From Ruminococcus callidus (lineage in GTDB: Bacteria > Bacillota > Clostridia > Oscillospirales > Ruminococcaceae), in contig NZ_JAJFCK010000009.1 in NCBI RefSeq assembly GCF_020709055.1, forward strand, positions 1 to 64,000: DNA of 64,000 nt. The letters are read 5' to 3'. The position numbers and the translations under genes were made by a program. This document shows, piece by piece, positions 63,011-64,000 of the stretch. A model generated the notes under the pieces. That model did not search any database and was not told where the DNA came from. It saw only the letters and a list, made by a program, of their open reading frames with translations. The stretch's first letter is position 1. Each line of letters begins with the position of its first letter.

Positions 63011-64000
63011 TGGCAGAAGTAACCGTAATCGGCGGCGGACTGGCTGGCTGCGAAGCAGCTTGGCAGCTGGCGGAGGCTGGCTTTTCCGTGCGTCTGCTGG
63101 AGATGAAGCCGGTGCAGTATACGCCGGCGCACCGCTATGAAGGCTTGGCGGAGCTGGTTTGCTCCAACTCCCTGAAAGCCGACCGCATCAATTCGGCAGC
63201 AGGACTGCTGAAAGCAGAGATGACCCGTCTGGGGTCGCTGCTGATGCGCTGCGCCAGAAAGTCTGCGGTTGCCGCAGGGGGCGCACTGGCGGTAGACCGG
63301 AAACAGTTCTCCGATCTCGCCACAGAGGCGATTCGAAATCACCCTAACATCACGCTGGAAACAGCTGTGGTCACGGAAATTCCGGAGACTCCGACTGTCG
63401 TCGCCACCGGTCCGCTTACCGACGGCGCACTGGCGGCGGACATTGAAAAGCGCTGCGGCACACGGCTGAGTTTTTTCGATGCGGCAGCGCCTATTGTCAG
63501 CTTCGAGAGTCTGGACAAGGAGAAAGTGTTCTTTGCCGCACGCTACGGCAGAGGGGACGCAGACTATATCAACTGCCCCATGAACAAGGAGGAGTACGAG
63601 AACTTCTATCAGGCGCTGATCACCGCAGAGCGTGCACCGCTGCACGACTGCGACAAGGACGCCTTTCGGGTGTATGAGGGTTGTATGCCCATTGAGGTGC
63701 TGGCATCCCGCGGAATGGATACCATGCGGTTTGGCCCCATGAAACCGGTGGGACTCACCGACCCCCGCACCGGACACCGCCCGTGGGCAGTGGTACAGCT
63801 GCGGCGGGAAAATCAGGAGGGCACCATGTATAATCTGGTGGGCTTCCAGACCAATCTGAAGTTTCCGGAGCAAAAGCGTGTGTTCTCCATGATTCCCGGA
63901 CTGGAACACGCCGAGTTTCACCGCTACGGCGTGATGCACCGGAATTCGTTTCTGGACAGCCCCCGCCTGCTGGATGCGGACTACCATTTCCGTGGACAGG
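63010..64000 (+). CDS. trmFO: tRNA U54 methyltransferase TrmFO (3' end outside window)
   Basis: About 330 residues are present, without a stop before the window edge. TrmFO uses FAD and methylene-tetrahydrofolate to make m5U54 in tRNA. The start AEVTVIGGGLAGCEAAWQLA is the FAD-binding motif, followed by AELVCSNSLKAD and NCPMNKEEYENFY, both characteristic. The folate-based enzyme, in place of SAM-dependent TrmA, is the norm in Firmicutes. topA-trmFO is a standard gene order. Confidence 0.95.
   Translation, partial: MAEVTVIGGGLAGCEAAWQLAEAGFSVRLLEMKPVQYTPAHRYEGLAELVCSNSLKADRINSAAGLLKAEMTRLGSLLMRCARKSAVAAGGALAVDRKQFSDLATEAIRNHPNITLETAVVTEIPETPTVVATGPLTDGALAADIEKRCGTRLSFFDAAAPIVSFESLDKEKVFFAARYGRGDADYINCPMNKEEYENFYQALITAERAPLHDCDKDAFRVYEGCMPIEVLASRGMDTMRFGPMKPVGLTDPRTGHRPWAVVQLRRENQEGTMYNLVGFQTNLKFPEQKRVFSMIPGLEHAEFHRYGVMHRNSFLDSPRLLDADYHFRGQ

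Overview
The window looks like the chromosome of a spore-forming, GC-rich member of the Clostridia, most likely a Ruminococcus-like Oscillospirales. The grounds are: two secreted BspA-type leucine-rich-repeat proteins ending in type I dockerins; a stage II sporulation gene (spoIIR) and a SigH-like sigma factor; an IspH-ribosomal protein S1 fusion next to cmk and plsC, an arrangement typical of Clostridia; a MurE with the meso-diaminopimelate motif; and strong SigA-type promoters (TTGACA-17-TATAAT) throughout. It is almost entirely housekeeping DNA. I see no prophage, insertion sequence, CRISPR array, rRNA or tRNA gene.

Layout. 1-3.98 kb: two tandem dockerin-bearing LRR surface proteins. 4.0-8.7 kb: the str operon (rpsL, rpsG, fusA, tuf, the last with its own promoter). 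8.8-23.3 kb: a division and cell-wall cluster (rsmH, ftsL-like, a class B PBP with two PASTA domains, murE, murF, mraY, ftsW, murG, murA, ftsQ/divIB, ftsZ) without mraZ, murD, murC, murB or ftsA, and with a 440-base hairpin-rich gap before the PBP gene. 23.4-31.1 kb: sigH, small zinc-ribbon and DUF1858 proteins, then a tightly overlapping run trmK, Nif3-like gene, rlmA-like gene, MntA-like nucleotidyltransferase, HEPN toxin, rqcH/NFACT, a zinc-ribbon membrane protein and a 3-methyladenine DNA glycosylase. A strong bidirectional terminator separates this from a minus-strand block at 31.1-43.1 kb: ispH-rpsA, plsC, cmk, a YhiN-like flavoprotein, DUF3006, a ComEC-like metallo-hydrolase, YgiQ, FtsK/SpoIIIE, a ClpP-like protease and a flavin reductase.

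43.1-51.5 kb (plus strand): a sialate O-acetylesterase-like enzyme, a small membrane protein, rlmB, a large protein that looks like a P-type ATPase without its catalytic residues, an LCP (LytR-CpsA-Psr) protein with a long GY/Q-rich cytoplasmic tail, and a TPR protein. 51.5-55.0 kb: lepA and a YcxB-like protein on the minus strand, then an AT-rich two-gene cassette (DUF4869-like plus a small P-loop ATPase) that looks acquired. 55.1-64.0 kb: a zinc-ribbon membrane protein, hemW, spoIIR, the infC-rpmI-rplT operon with a terminator-type leader and an AUC start codon for infC, a TrmH-family methyltransferase, dprA, topA and a 3'-truncated trmFO.

The genes serve translation, rRNA/tRNA modification, peptidoglycan synthesis and division, and sporulation. 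The best candidates for undescribed biology are the ATPase-like pseudoenzyme beside the LCP gene, the low-complexity LCP tail, the AT-rich cassette, the type VII-like toxin-antitoxin pair inside a ribosome-maintenance operon, and the structured leader before the PBP gene. All functional statements rest on reading motifs by eye; no database search was run.
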